NCBI GenBank assembly: GCA_045806965.1
Contig: JBJMIG010000091.1
Span: forward strand, 73,328 to 137,327
Direction of reading: 5' to 3'
Origin: DASYTH01 sp045806965
Lineage (GTDB): Bacteria; Actinomycetota; Actinomycetes; Mycobacteriales; Pseudonocardiaceae
DNA length: 64,000 nucleotides
The notes below the pieces were generated by a model. The model saw only the letters and a program-made list of their open reading frames with translations, made no database searches and was not told the DNA's origin. Positions 27,329-35,756 of this stretch are shown one piece after another (within the stretch, counting starts at the first letter, position 1; each line of letters begins with the position of its first letter). The position numbers and the translations under genes were made by a program.

Positions 27329-27348
27329 GCGGAAGGTCACCTTGCGCT
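27301..27348. repeat. Dispersed hairpin repeat acting as terminator
   Basis: AGCGCAAGGTGA at 27301-27312 is exactly complementary to TCACCTTGCGCT at 27337-27348, with an inner CGCTT-CCAT-AAGCG hairpin. The outer arm is the same sequence as in the repeats at 7804-7862 and 8568-8712. It contains the DUF6285 stop codon and lies 20 bp before the stop of the convergent IclR gene. Confidence 0.75.
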
Positions 27349-27367
27349 GCTACCGGAGCCGCGGTGC

Positions 27368-28159
27368 TCAGCCGGCCGCGGGCAGGTGCCCGAGCCGCCG
27401 AGACAAGGTGCCGGCCGCGTCGGCCACCATCGGCCCCAGTTCGGCCGCCCGCAGCAGCACCCGGCCGGCCGGGCCGGCGATGCTCATGGCCCCGATCGGC
27501 CGGCCGGTCCGGTCCCGGACCGCCGCGGCCACGCATCCGACGTCCGGCTCGTTCTCGATGTTGTCGATGGCCCAACCGCGCCGGCCGGTCCGGTCCAGCT
27601 CGTCGAAGAGCTGCGCCCGGTCCACGATTGTGTTCGGTGTCAATCGGTCCAGCCGCATGCGGGCGACTCGCTCGGCCCGCTCCACAGTAGACAGAGCAGA
27701 GAGCCAGGCCTTGCCGAGCGAGGTGGCGTGTTGGGGCCTGCGGGTGCCGAGCTGACAGTGCAGGGTCACCGCGTTGGCACCTCGGTCCTTGCCGACGTAG
27801 ACCATGGCGTCGCCGTCCGGCACGGCGAGGAAGATCGTCTCACCGCTGCGCGCGGCCAGCCCGGCGAGGAACTGCGGTGCCGCCTTGTGCAGGTCCGTCG
27901 CGGACATCGCCTGCACCCCGAGCTCGACCAGCCGCGCGCCGAGCCGCACCCGGCCGGTGATGTGATCCGCCTCGAGGTACTGCAACTCCTTGAGCGTGTT
28001 GACGATCCGGTACACCGCGCTGCGGGACAGGCCGAGCTGGGTGGCGATGGCGTTGGTGGAGATCTCCTGCCGGGCACCGACGTGCTGGAGCACTGCCAAC
28101 CCGCGCTCCAGGGTGCCGGAATACTGCCGGCGTTGCTGCGTTCTCAGGTCGGCGCGCAA
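27368..28159 (-). CDS. IclR-family regulator
   Basis: 263 residues. The N-terminal winged helix (residues 15-78, with STNAIATQLGLSRSAVYRIVNTLKELQYL) and C-terminal IclR effector domain (85-260, with GETIFLAVPDGDAMVYVGKD and a conserved H-A-T-S-L-G-K-A) are complete. IclR proteins commonly control aromatic or carboxylate catabolism. It ends convergent with DUF6285. The aldo-keto reductase gene upstream on the same strand is a possible target; the 167-bp gap shows no clear palindrome. Confidence 0.88.
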   Translation of the reverse strand: MRADLRTQQRRQYSGTLERGLAVLQHVGARQEISTNAIATQLGLSRSAVYRIVNTLKELQYLEADHITGRVRLGARLVELGVQAMSATDLHKAAPQFLAGLAARSGETIFLAVPDGDAMVYVGKDRGANAVTLHCQLGTRRPQHATSLGKAWLSALSTVERAERVARMRLDRLTPNTIVDRAQLFDELDRTGRRGWAIDNIENEPDVGCVAAAVRDRTGRPIGAMSIAGPAGRVLLRAAELGPMVADAAGTLSRRLGHLPAAG

Positions 28160-28326
28160 GCTCAGCCACCGTTCGCGGTGCGGTAGCCACGTGCGGCCAT
28201 CGGATCGGTCGGGTACCGGACGTCCACGCCAGCCTCCGTGTACCGCTCAGTGATACACATCGCCATTGACCGGAATGACGGTAACACCTCCGATGAATTT
28301 CTGGAAGATGGTGGAGCGTACCGGAT

Positions 28327-29373
28327 TCAGTGCGCCTCGTGCCCGTCCAGCTCGGTGCGGGCGCGCGACCACGACGACACCCTAGCCAGCCTGGCCACTT
28401 CATCCTCGGTTAGCCGCAGCGAAGCCGCCGGGAGCAGGGAGCGCAACTGCTCCGGGGTATTCGCGCCGATGATTGGAGCGGTGACGAACGGCTGGGCGAG
28501 CAGCCAGGCCACAGCGACCTGTGCGGGTGTGCTGACATGGCCCTCAGCGATCGCGACCAACTCGTCGATCACGGCCCAGTTCTGCTCGGTCATCCGACCT
28601 TTGTTGCCCTCGGCGCGGGGCGTGTCAGGCAGCGGCTGGTCCCGCCGGTACTTGCCGGTGAGGAAACCGCCGGCCAGCGGGCTGTACGGCAGCACGCCGA
28701 TCCCGTGGTGCAGGCAGGCAGGCGCCAACTCGCGCTCGAAGTTCGCCCTGGTCGGCATGGCCAGGCTGTACTCCGGCTGAATCGCGACGTACCGCTCGAA
28801 GCCGCGCACGTCGCTGGTCCACAGCGCCTCCATGAGCCGCCAGGCGCTGTAGTTCGAGCATCCGATGTAGCGAACCAGTCCGCGCCGCACCAGATCCGTG
28901 AACGCGGACAGGGTTTCCTCGATCGGGGTGAACGGATCGAGGTAGTGCGCCTGGTACAGATCGATGTGGTCGACCCCGAGCCGGCGCAGGCTGTCCTCGC
29001 AGGCCCGGTGAATCCACCGGCGGGACAGGCCCTCGCGCTGATGTCGGGTGCCGCGGCCCTCGCTGAAGCTTTGGCCCATCGCGGCCCGGACCTTGGTCGC
29101 GATCACCAGGTCGTCCCGGTTGCCCCTGGCGGCGAGCCACCGGCCGATGATCTCCTCCGCCACGCCGCCGGCGTTGTTGTCCGCCCACTCGCTGTAGCAG
29201 TCCGCGGTGTCGATCAGGGTGCCACCCCAGTCGGCGTACGCATCCAGCACGGCGAAGGAGTTCTCCTCATCCGTCGTCCAGTTGAACTGCATGGTGCCGA
29301 GGGCGAGCGCGGACACCTCGAGCCCGGTCGTGCCGAGCCGCCGGTAGGTCGGGGAGGTGAGCTCAGTCGTCAT
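28327..29373 (-). CDS. Aldo-keto reductase
   Basis: 348 residues from ATG 29373 (MTTELTSPTYRRLG). The AKR TIM barrel shows the catalytic tetrad: Asp and Tyr in DTADCYSEW, Lys in VIATKV, His in LYQAHYLD. The YIGCSNYSAW and GVLPYSPLAGGFLTGKY segments are typical of the AKR group that includes perakine-type reductases. A 22-bp perfect palindrome lies 16 bp upstream of the start, suggesting inducible control by a regulator encoded elsewhere. Confidence 0.9.
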   Translation of the reverse strand: MTTELTSPTYRRLGTTGLEVSALALGTMQFNWTTDEENSFAVLDAYADWGGTLIDTADCYSEWADNNAGGVAEEIIGRWLAARGNRDDLVIATKVRAAMGQSFSEGRGTRHQREGLSRRWIHRACEDSLRRLGVDHIDLYQAHYLDPFTPIEETLSAFTDLVRRGLVRYIGCSNYSAWRLMEALWTSDVRGFERYVAIQPEYSLAMPTRANFERELAPACLHHGIGVLPYSPLAGGFLTGKYRRDQPLPDTPRAEGNKGRMTEQNWAVIDELVAIAEGHVSTPAQVAVAWLLAQPFVTAPIIGANTPEQLRSLLPAASLRLTEDEVARLARVSSWSRARTELDGHEAH

Positions 29374-29388
29374 GCCGGACGACGCTAG

Positions 29389-29410
29389 GTGCTGGAGCGC
29401 ACTCCAGCAC
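29389..29410. promoter_or_regulatory. Palindromic operator, MerR-like
   Basis: GTGCTGGAG and CTCCAGCAC pair perfectly around CGCA. The spacing and CTGGAG-N4-CTCCAG core resemble MerR-family sites in promoters of actinomycete aldo-keto reductases. No MerR gene is present in the window. Confidence 0.5.
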
Positions 29411-29538
29411 AACAGAAATACCGCCCAGGTTCCCCCGAATGGGTGTAAGCGGATTCGATGGCCGCGGTGTCTGGAAGGCGTGACCGAAACAGTCGCAACC
29501 CGCACCGCGATCTACCGACGTATTCACGGGAACCTCCC

Positions 29539-30147
29539 ATGACCGCGCTGGGCTATGACGCCGTGCCATGCGATGACCTGACCCCGGACCCGGCCGACCT
29601 GCCGTGGCAGTCGGTCGAGGAGCTCTACCACCAGGTCCGGAACAGCCTGCTGGTCCAGCTGTACTACCTGCTGTGGAACAAGCAGGACGCCGAGGACGTG
29701 TTGCAGGACACCTTCGTTCAGGCGGCGCGGAAGTGGCACACGCTCAGGGACCGGAGCCGGCACAGTGCGGGCGCGTGGCTGCGGCGGACCGCGGTGAATC
29801 TGGCATACAACCGGATCCGGCAGCGCGGCCGCCGCCACGAGGTCTCCCTCGACGATGGACTCGCCGACTACCTGACCTCCAGCCAGATCGCGCCGGAGGA
29901 CGCCTACGAGGTGTCCACCGCGTTGGCCGCGCTGCGTTGCCTTTCCGGTCAGCAGCGGGAGTCCTACCTGCTCAAGCACTATTTCGGGTTCGAGATGACG
30001 GACATCGCCGCGCACCTCGGGTGCAAGGCGAGCACCGCACGGGTCCATCTGAATCGGGCACAGGAGACGATCAAACGGAAGCTCGACCAGTTCGGTGAGC
30101 CTTCCGTCGCGCGGAATGGCCAGGCCGAGTCCGGGGTGGAGAGCTGA
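29539..30147 (+). CDS. ECF-type sigma-70 family sigma factor
   Basis: 202 residues from ATG 29539. Region 2 contains NKQDAEDVLQDTFVQAARKW and region 4 contains LSGQQRESYLLKHYFGFEMTDIAAHLGC followed by ASTARVHLNRAQETIKRKL, together the SigE-like ECF architecture without regions 1 or 3. The next gene starts in its stop codon (TGATG), so this is the first gene of a three-gene operon. No zinc-binding anti-sigma motif is found in the partner, so how it is held inactive is not obvious. Confidence 0.9.
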   Translation: MTALGYDAVPCDDLTPDPADLPWQSVEELYHQVRNSLLVQLYYLLWNKQDAEDVLQDTFVQAARKWHTLRDRSRHSAGAWLRRTAVNLAYNRIRQRGRRHEVSLDDGLADYLTSSQIAPEDAYEVSTALAALRCLSGQQRESYLLKHYFGFEMTDIAAHLGCKASTARVHLNRAQETIKRKLDQFGEPSVARNGQAESGVES

Positions 30148-31670
30148 TGAGAAAACCACGCAAGTTCCCGCGGCCGGAGGACGCGCCGCACGTCGTTCCC
30201 GCCCAGTTGCGAACGTTGGACCGGGTATTGGCGGAGGCGGTGCACAACCCCGAGCGGGAACGAGCCGACCTGGCCGCGATCCGCGCGGCGCTGGCCGAGA
30301 CGTCCTCGCCGGCCCCATTGCCGGCCGACGATGCCAGCCGGCCGCACCGGACAGTCGTGCCGATCTCCAGCCATCCCCGGCACCGGCCCGCGCCGGTCGG
30401 CCCGGTGCCGGTCGCCGCGCCATCGCCCAGTACCGGACTCGGCCACGTGGACCGGTTCCGGGCCGCCGCGTCCCGCGTTTTCGGAGCCGGGTTGGTGCTG
30501 CGGGCCACCTCGCGCCAGGCCGATGTCCTGCGGTACGCCGCGGCCGCCGCGTTCGTGGTCCTCGCCGGCGTGCTGCTCATCTTCTCCGCCCGGGTGCTGG
30601 TTTCGGGCCGGTTCGGCCCGTCGGTGGCCGGACCCAGCGCGATGATGCCGCCGCACGGCGCGGCCACGCCCCCGGCGACGCCAGGCCCGACCGGCGGGCG
30701 AACGCCGCCGGTGACGCCGCGCCCGACCGGCGCGGTCGCGGCCCCCCCGCCCCCTGGCGTCGCCGCCCCGGCGACGCGGCCGCGCAGTACCACGCAACCC
30801 AAGCCGCGGAGCCGGAAAGCCGAACCCGTGCGAACGCCAAACGCGCCGGTGGCTCCCGAGGTCCCCCCGCCGCCGTTCGCGCCGCGCCCGACCCCGACTC
30901 CGCCGCCAACACCCGCACATGCGATCACGATCAATGCCACCGCGGTGGACTACACCGGTCTTCGGCTGCACGACGTGGGTGTGCTCGACCGAGGGCGAGT
31001 GCAGACCCTGAACCTGCGCGCCGGTGCGTACACCCTGGAAACTCCGGTGGGTTGGCTGATCGACTTCGGGGTCAGCGACTCCGGCCGCGTCGACTACGAG
31101 CCTGGGCTGGACGGGGTGCTCACCGGGCGCGACGGCGACTCGCTGACCATCACCGGGTTCCCGATCGTCGTGGACACGTCGGAAACGGACTATCACAACA
31201 CGATGGTCAGTGGTACCGGTTGGCGAACACCGGAGCCGGTTCGGACACTTCGGTTGCTGCCCGGCCGGCACTGGGTGGAAAGCCCCATGGGTAACCGGGT
31301 TCGGTTCGACCTGACCGATCAAGGCCGAATTGACTACCCGACCGAACTGGACACCTTGCTGTCCGGTAGGGACACTGCGGCTCTGACCGTGCACGGCTTC
31401 CCGGTAACCATCGACGCCTCCCGCGCGGACCAGCCAATCTTCCTGTTGCTCGGCGTCGGCTGGCGCGACGCGCGCCTTCCGCAACTGGTGCGCCTACTGC
31501 CTGACCAGAGCGGAGTAATGACATTGGACGAAACGCGATTCGAATTCAGGGTGGATGGCAACGGACTCATCGACTACGACCCGAGTCTGGACTGCGCACT
31601 GTTCGGACGGGGCAGTTCGGCGTTGACCATCTACGGCTGGACAAGAGGACGGTCATGCACTGGTACATGA
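30147..31670 (+). CDS. Single-pass membrane protein with three C-terminal ~80-aa repeats
   Basis: 507 residues. Residues 1-125 are cytoplasmic and basic/Pro-rich, a membrane helix spans about 131-155, and a Pro/Thr-rich spacer runs to about 258. The extracytoplasmic part consists of three tandem repeats (about 262-341, 342-421, 422-498). Each contains a run like V-R-T-L-R-L-L-P, then G-x-[IV]-D-Y-x-x-x-L-D and ends G-R-[DG]-x-x-x-[LS]-L-T-[IV]-x-G-[FW]. Topology and coupling to the sigma gene suggest an anti-sigma or sensor role, but there is no ZAS-type H-x3-C-x2-C motif. No named family is recognised. Confidence 0.75.
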   Translation: MRKPRKFPRPEDAPHVVPAQLRTLDRVLAEAVHNPERERADLAAIRAALAETSSPAPLPADDASRPHRTVVPISSHPRHRPAPVGPVPVAAPSPSTGLGHVDRFRAAASRVFGAGLVLRATSRQADVLRYAAAAAFVVLAGVLLIFSARVLVSGRFGPSVAGPSAMMPPHGAATPPATPGPTGGRTPPVTPRPTGAVAAPPPPGVAAPATRPRSTTQPKPRSRKAEPVRTPNAPVAPEVPPPPFAPRPTPTPPPTPAHAITINATAVDYTGLRLHDVGVLDRGRVQTLNLRAGAYTLETPVGWLIDFGVSDSGRVDYEPGLDGVLTGRDGDSLTITGFPIVVDTSETDYHNTMVSGTGWRTPEPVRTLRLLPGRHWVESPMGNRVRFDLTDQGRIDYPTELDTLLSGRDTAALTVHGFPVTIDASRADQPIFLLLGVGWRDARLPQLVRLLPDQSGVMTLDETRFEFRVDGNGLIDYDPSLDCALFGRGSSALTIYGWTRGRSCTGT

Positions 31671-32341
31671 ACAGATCGGCATTCGCGACGGTCTCGCAGC
31701 AGCTGTCGTTGACGGCCCACCAGGTCCGCGGCCTGTCCCGCCGCCGGCGGCTGGCCCGTCCGGCCCCCGGTCCGGTACACCGCTCGATCGTGGTCATCGA
31801 CATCGCCGGCTCGGCGAAGTGGCACAACCAGGCCCAACTGTCTGCCCGAGCCGCGCTTCGGGCGGCGACCCAACACGCCGTTCGGGACGCCGGCATCGGC
31901 TGGGCGAACGTTGTCGTCGAGGACCGCGGCGACGGCCTGATCCTGCTCATCCCGCCCAGCGTGTCCAAAGTAGACATACTGGACCCGCTGATACCCCGAC
32001 TGGCCGAGGAGATCCGCGAGTACAACGCGACCGTGCCGCTCGGCCTGAAGATCCGGCTACGGGTGGCCATCCACGCCGGTGAGGTCGATCGCGACGGCCA
32101 CGGCTGGATCGGCAACGACCTCATCATCGCGTGCCGGCTGGTCAATGGCGAACCGCTCTACCAACGACTCGCGCACCACCCGGCCGCCAGCCTGGTGCTG
32201 GTCGTGTCGGACCTGATCTATCAGGGCGTGGTCCGGCACTACTACCGCAACATCGACCCGGGGCACTACACCCGAGTCCAGGTCAGCGCCAAGGAGTTCG
32301 ATGCCCCCGCCTGGCTGCACATCCCGGACTCGGCTGCTTAA
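31655..32341 (+). CDS. Class III nucleotidyl-cyclase-like protein, probably degenerate
   Basis: 228 residues. Start ATG 31655 has AGAGG six bases upstream and overlaps the previous gene by 16 bp. The cyclase homology domain keeps both metal-binding regions: VVIDIAGS near residue 49 and EDRGDGL near 91. The substrate-side motif is VAIHAGEV...GNDLIIACRL, where catalytic class III cyclases have V-N-x-A-A-R; the transition-state Asn is Ile here while Arg is kept. Cyclase activity is therefore doubtful. I recall this family as widespread in filamentous actinomycetes. It closes the sigma operon and is followed by a terminator. Confidence 0.7.
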   Translation: MHWYMNRSAFATVSQQLSLTAHQVRGLSRRRRLARPAPGPVHRSIVVIDIAGSAKWHNQAQLSARAALRAATQHAVRDAGIGWANVVVEDRGDGLILLIPPSVSKVDILDPLIPRLAEEIREYNATVPLGLKIRLRVAIHAGEVDRDGHGWIGNDLIIACRLVNGEPLYQRLAHHPAASLVLVVSDLIYQGVVRHYYRNIDPGHYTRVQVSAKEFDAPAWLHIPDSAA

Positions 32342-32416
32342 GTGCCCGCGCCGAAAGCTGCCCCGAATTCTGGCGCGGACACGTGGGCGAGTCCGGGAAG
32401 GCCGGGCGTTTCCAAA

Positions 32417-32450
32417 GGGCGCCCCACCCAGCCAGGTTGGGTGGGCGCCC
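32417..32450. terminator. Bidirectional terminator
   Basis: GGGCGCCCCACCCA pairs with TGGGTGGGCGCCC with one bulged C, loop GCCAGGT. It lies between the convergent cyclase-like and hemerythrin genes. Confidence 0.8.
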
Positions 32451-32466
32451 GCCATAACCCTGCCGG

Positions 32467-33021
32467 TCAGGTGTTGCGGCCGGAAAGGGCGTCGCGGAGA
32501 CGGTCGATCAGACCTAGCCCGGGAGCAAGGATCAGGTTGGCCGGCGGGGTGTCCGGCGCGTTCGGGTGCGGTCGCGTTGGCGCGACCTTCTTGGCCAACA
32601 ACACCTTCTGGCCAAGGGATTGCAGGTCCTCCGTGGAGCAGGCGGAGCGCAGCCGGGGAAGGAGCTTGGTCTCCTCCTCCTCGAGATGGTGCCGGACGTC
32701 GGCGATGAGCTTGCCGACCATCGCGTTGAACCGCCCGTCGCCGGGGGTCAGCTCTTCGAGCCGCTTCATGTCCTCCTCGGCCTCGTTGTGTTCGGCGGTC
32801 TCGTGCTCAACGATCTCGTCGCCGTCCGAGAGGGCCTTGCGGGCGGCGGGATACATGAACATCTCCTCGGCCACGGCGTGCCGCATCAGCTCGGCGATCA
32901 GATGGTCGAGGAGGTCACGGCGGTGCTGTGCGCCGCCGGTGCCGCTCTCCAGCTCGGTGAAGATCTTCTCGAACTCCCGATGATCGGCAATGATCACGTC
33001 GATCAGATCGGTGCCGCTCAT
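32467..33021 (-). CDS. Hemerythrin-like (HHE) domain protein
   Basis: 184 residues from ATG 33021 with GGGAGG upstream. The HHE pattern is visible: D-H-R-E-F near residue 13, L-M-R-H-A-V-A-E-E near 47, E-H-x-x-A-E-H-N-E near 75, and H-H-L-E-E-E-E near 112. A di-iron site that binds oxygen or senses redox is expected. The C-terminal 50 residues are an extension. It neighbours the protease/inhibitor pair on the same strand 80 bp downstream. Confidence 0.88.
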   Translation of the reverse strand: MSGTDLIDVIIADHREFEKIFTELESGTGGAQHRRDLLDHLIAELMRHAVAEEMFMYPAARKALSDGDEIVEHETAEHNEAEEDMKRLEELTPGDGRFNAMVGKLIADVRHHLEEEETKLLPRLRSACSTEDLQSLGQKVLLAKKVAPTRPHPNAPDTPPANLILAPGLGLIDRLRDALSGRNT

Positions 33022-33100
33022 GTGTGTTCCTCCCGTTCGGCCTCGGTCCCGGAGGACGTACCCGTCCGCCACCGAGGGAAACGCGAGAAACCCAGAAGGG

Positions 33101-33424
33101 CTACCGCTGCGCCTCGAGCCGTTCGACCAGCGCGACGAGCTCGCGCGCCGACGGCGGCACGAACGGGTCCTTGAGCTCGAGGTGCCGGTGGGCGCCGTCG
33201 TGCCAGATGTCTATCCGGTACCGAAAACCGTCCGGCACCTGCCGCGATGCCGGCAGCGGTTCGAGCTCTTCCAGGTCGGCGACCAGCTCCCGAAGCCGCG
33301 CCGAGGACTCGGCCGGCAAGGTCGCCGCGTCCGCCTCGGTGGTACGGGCGATGCCGGCGAATCCGCCGGTACGCGCCACCCGGACCCGCAGTGCCGGCTT
33401 GGCCCGCTCCGGTTTGGCCGTCAT
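33101..33424 (-). CDS. Emfourin-type protealysin inhibitor
   Basis: 107 residues from ATG 33424, which overlaps the protease stop in ATGA, so the two proteins are translationally coupled. The sequence (VRVARTGGFAGIARTTEADAATLP...YRIDIWHDGAHRHLEL) matches the emfourin family, known from Serratia as a cytoplasmic inhibitor of its neighbouring protealysin-like M4 protease. No signal peptide is present. Coupled synthesis would protect the producer from its own enzyme. Confidence 0.78.
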   Translation of the reverse strand: MTAKPERAKPALRVRVARTGGFAGIARTTEADAATLPAESSARLRELVADLEELEPLPASRQVPDGFRYRIDIWHDGAHRHLELKDPFVPPSARELVALVERLEAQR

Positions 33425-34452
33425 GGGATGCCGACCTCGTGGAACGCCGCCCTGGCGGTCTGCGCACCCAGCCGGGTGATCACCTTGTCCCGGGCGAGTA
33501 TCCGGGCCATCTGCGCGCACACGGCGGCCGCGTCCGCGAACATCGCGGTGGGCCACAGGTTCTGGAGGGTCGCGTACCAGAGTTTGGCCGCGGGGAAGGA
33601 GCCGAGCTCGGTCGCCATCAGGTAGAACGCGCGGTTGATGATCCCGCTGTTGACATGCGGGTCGCCGCCTGGCACGTAGCCGGACATGTCCGCGGCCTGC
33701 GGGTCCTTGCCCATCTGCGGGTTGTCGTAAGCGGTGCCAGGGTGTGACATCGATCGGATCGCCTCGCCGTAGAGGTCATCGGCCATCACATCCTCGCCGA
33801 TCAGCCAGTTGAACGTGCCGGCGTCCAGCTTCGCCACGTACTGCTCGACACAGACGCCGAGAATGTCCGACGTGGCCTCGTTCAGCGCGCCGGGCTGGTC
33901 GGTGTAGTCCAGGTTGGCGGTGTACTGGGTCACCCCGTGGGTCAACTCGTGGCCGATCACGTCGATGTCGCCGGTGAAATCCTTGAAGATCACTTCGTCG
34001 CCGTTGCCGAACACCATCTGCGTGCCGTCCCAGTACGCGTTGTTGAACTGCACCCCGAAGTTGACGTGTGCGGGCAGGGCAACGCCGGCGTTGTCGAGCG
34101 AGTCACGGCCGAGCACCTCCTGGTAGAACGCTCTGGTACCGCCGAGGCCGTCGTAGGCGAGATTGGCGTTGGCCAGAGCGGTCGGAGGGCCACCCTCGCC
34201 GCGAATCGGCTCGGTGCTGAACGTCCACTGGTGGTTGTCGTCGAAGATCACCCGATCGGCCCTGCCCTGGACCGGCGGTTGCAGTGTCGCGGGCACGCTG
34301 GCCAGCGTGACCGCCTCGCGCTTCTCCCGCAGCATTCGAGTGGCCAGCGCGGTCTGCTGCGCGGGATACCCGCCTTCCGCCGTCTTCCTGCTCGTCCTGG
34401 CGATGTGATCAATAAGGTACGGCGGAACGTACGAGCACAGGTGACGGGCCAT
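33421..34452 (-). CDS. Protealysin-like M4 zinc metallopeptidase
   Basis: 343 residues from ATG 34452 with GGAG upstream. The short propeptide opens with C-S-Y-V-P-P-Y-L, the P-P-[LY] motif of protealysin-type precursors. The zinc site H-E-L-T-H and third ligand Glu in GALNEATSD are intact, as is the catalytic His in DPHVNSGIINRAF. There is no signal peptide, as in protealysin, so it is probably intracellular or exported non-classically. The coupled emfourin-type inhibitor gene follows. Confidence 0.9.
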   Translation of the reverse strand: MARHLCSYVPPYLIDHIARTSRKTAEGGYPAQQTALATRMLREKREAVTLASVPATLQPPVQGRADRVIFDDNHQWTFSTEPIRGEGGPPTALANANLAYDGLGGTRAFYQEVLGRDSLDNAGVALPAHVNFGVQFNNAYWDGTQMVFGNGDEVIFKDFTGDIDVIGHELTHGVTQYTANLDYTDQPGALNEATSDILGVCVEQYVAKLDAGTFNWLIGEDVMADDLYGEAIRSMSHPGTAYDNPQMGKDPQAADMSGYVPGGDPHVNSGIINRAFYLMATELGSFPAAKLWYATLQNLWPTAMFADAAAVCAQMARILARDKVITRLGAQTARAAFHEVGIP

Positions 34453-34643
34453 GGGGCTCCTCGTCCAAGCAACATCCGCGACGAGCCGAATGTCTCGCCG
34501 TGACCAGGTATCGCGCAAGTGCCGAAGGCCATCGATCGGCCGCGATCTTGACATTCCTCGAACGTTGTCCGAACCAAGGATAAGTCCGGACCCGGCAGCG
34601 TGGCGCCTCGATGGAACCGACTCCGACAAGTGAAGGCGACGAC

Positions 34644-35756
34644 ATGACCATGACGTTGGCGCGTGCGGCCGCACCCCGACCTCGGCACCGCCGCGGCCGC
34701 GCGGCGGTGGGCCTGGTGGCTGCCCTGCTGCTGGCCGCGTGTGCGCCCGCCGCGATCGCGGCGACCGCGCCGGCAAGCGATGATCTCGGCGCGGGCGGGC
34801 CGACGACGAGTAGCGGGCAGCCGGGCCGGCTGTCGGTCTCCGGTGCGCAGATCCTCGATCCCAAGCGGCAACCGATCATTCTGCGCGGCTACAACTGGGG
34901 TCAGTGGGGAACCGTCCAGCCGCAGGACGGCCCGGACAACGCGGCAGCGGGCGCGAACTCGGTCCGGATACCGCTGCGCTGGTGGGGAGACTGGAAGGAC
35001 GGGGTGGACAGCCGCTCGCCCGGCCAGCCGGGACACATCGACGGGGACCACCTGAAGCTGCTCGACCAGACCATCGACCGGGCGATCACCAACCACCTGT
35101 GGGTGGTCCTGTTCGTGGACTCGAACTTCGGGCAGGGTGCCGGCGGACGCAGGGACAACTTCTGGACCAACCCGGAGATGAAGCAACACTTCGTCGAGGT
35201 GTGGCAGTTCCTCGTTCACCGATACCTGAACAAGCCGTTCATCGGTGCATGGGAGATCCTGCCCGAACCGCAACCGGTCGGCGTCGACGACGACGGGGTC
35301 CGGGCGTTCTACGACTCGATCATCCCCGTGATCCGCGCCATCGACCCGCGCACCCCGATCGTGGTAGGCCCCAACGACGCCTACAACCTGCGCCACATCA
35401 CCGGTGCGCACACCACGGTCGATCCGAACATCATCTACACCGGCAACTACTTCATCTTCGACAAACCGCTGAGCCGAATCCAGGACATCCTCGGCTTCCG
35501 AAAGACGTTCAACGCACCTGTCTGGATCAACCAGGTGGGCATCCCCAGCGGCCGGGACGACAGCCAGGACAAGGCGAACACGGTGCTCGACGCGTTCAAC
35601 GACAACGGGATCGGTTGGGCCTGGTGGACCTACCGGGTCCTCGGCACCGACAAGACCACCCATGGCATCTACTACCAGGATCCCGCCAGCCCGAACGGCT
35701 GGCTGGTCAAGCCCGAGTGGCTGAAGCTGGTGAACGGCTACCTCAGGCCAGCCTGA
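34644..35756 (+). CDS. GH5-like lipoprotein lacking the catalytic nucleophile
   Basis: 370 residues from ATG 34644 with GAAGG upstream. The basic N-terminus, hydrophobic core and lipobox L-A-A-C give a lipidated Cys33. The TIM-barrel domain is GH5-cellulase-like: LRGYNWGQWG opening, W-E-I-L-P-E-P with acid/base Glu208 (usual Asn before Glu is Pro), and P-V-W-I-N-Q-V-G, where GH5 enzymes have G-E-[FW]-G. The nucleophile position is Gln297 (codon CAG). The protein is therefore likely inactive or a sugar binder. It is divergent from the M4 protease. Confidence 0.75.
   Translation: MTMTLARAAAPRPRHRRGRAAVGLVAALLLAACAPAAIAATAPASDDLGAGGPTTSSGQPGRLSVSGAQILDPKRQPIILRGYNWGQWGTVQPQDGPDNAAAGANSVRIPLRWWGDWKDGVDSRSPGQPGHIDGDHLKLLDQTIDRAITNHLWVVLFVDSNFGQGAGGRRDNFWTNPEMKQHFVEVWQFLVHRYLNKPFIGAWEILPEPQPVGVDDDGVRAFYDSIIPVIRAIDPRTPIVVGPNDAYNLRHITGAHTTVDPNIIYTGNYFIFDKPLSRIQDILGFRKTFNAPVWINQVGIPSGRDDSQDKANTVLDAFNDNGIGWAWWTYRVLGTDKTTHGIYYQDPASPNGWLVKPEWLKLVNGYLRPA

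Noticed and set aside
34548..34582. TTGACA box upstream of the GH5-like gene considered as a promoter
   Set aside because: No acceptable -10 sequence at 16-18 bp spacing.
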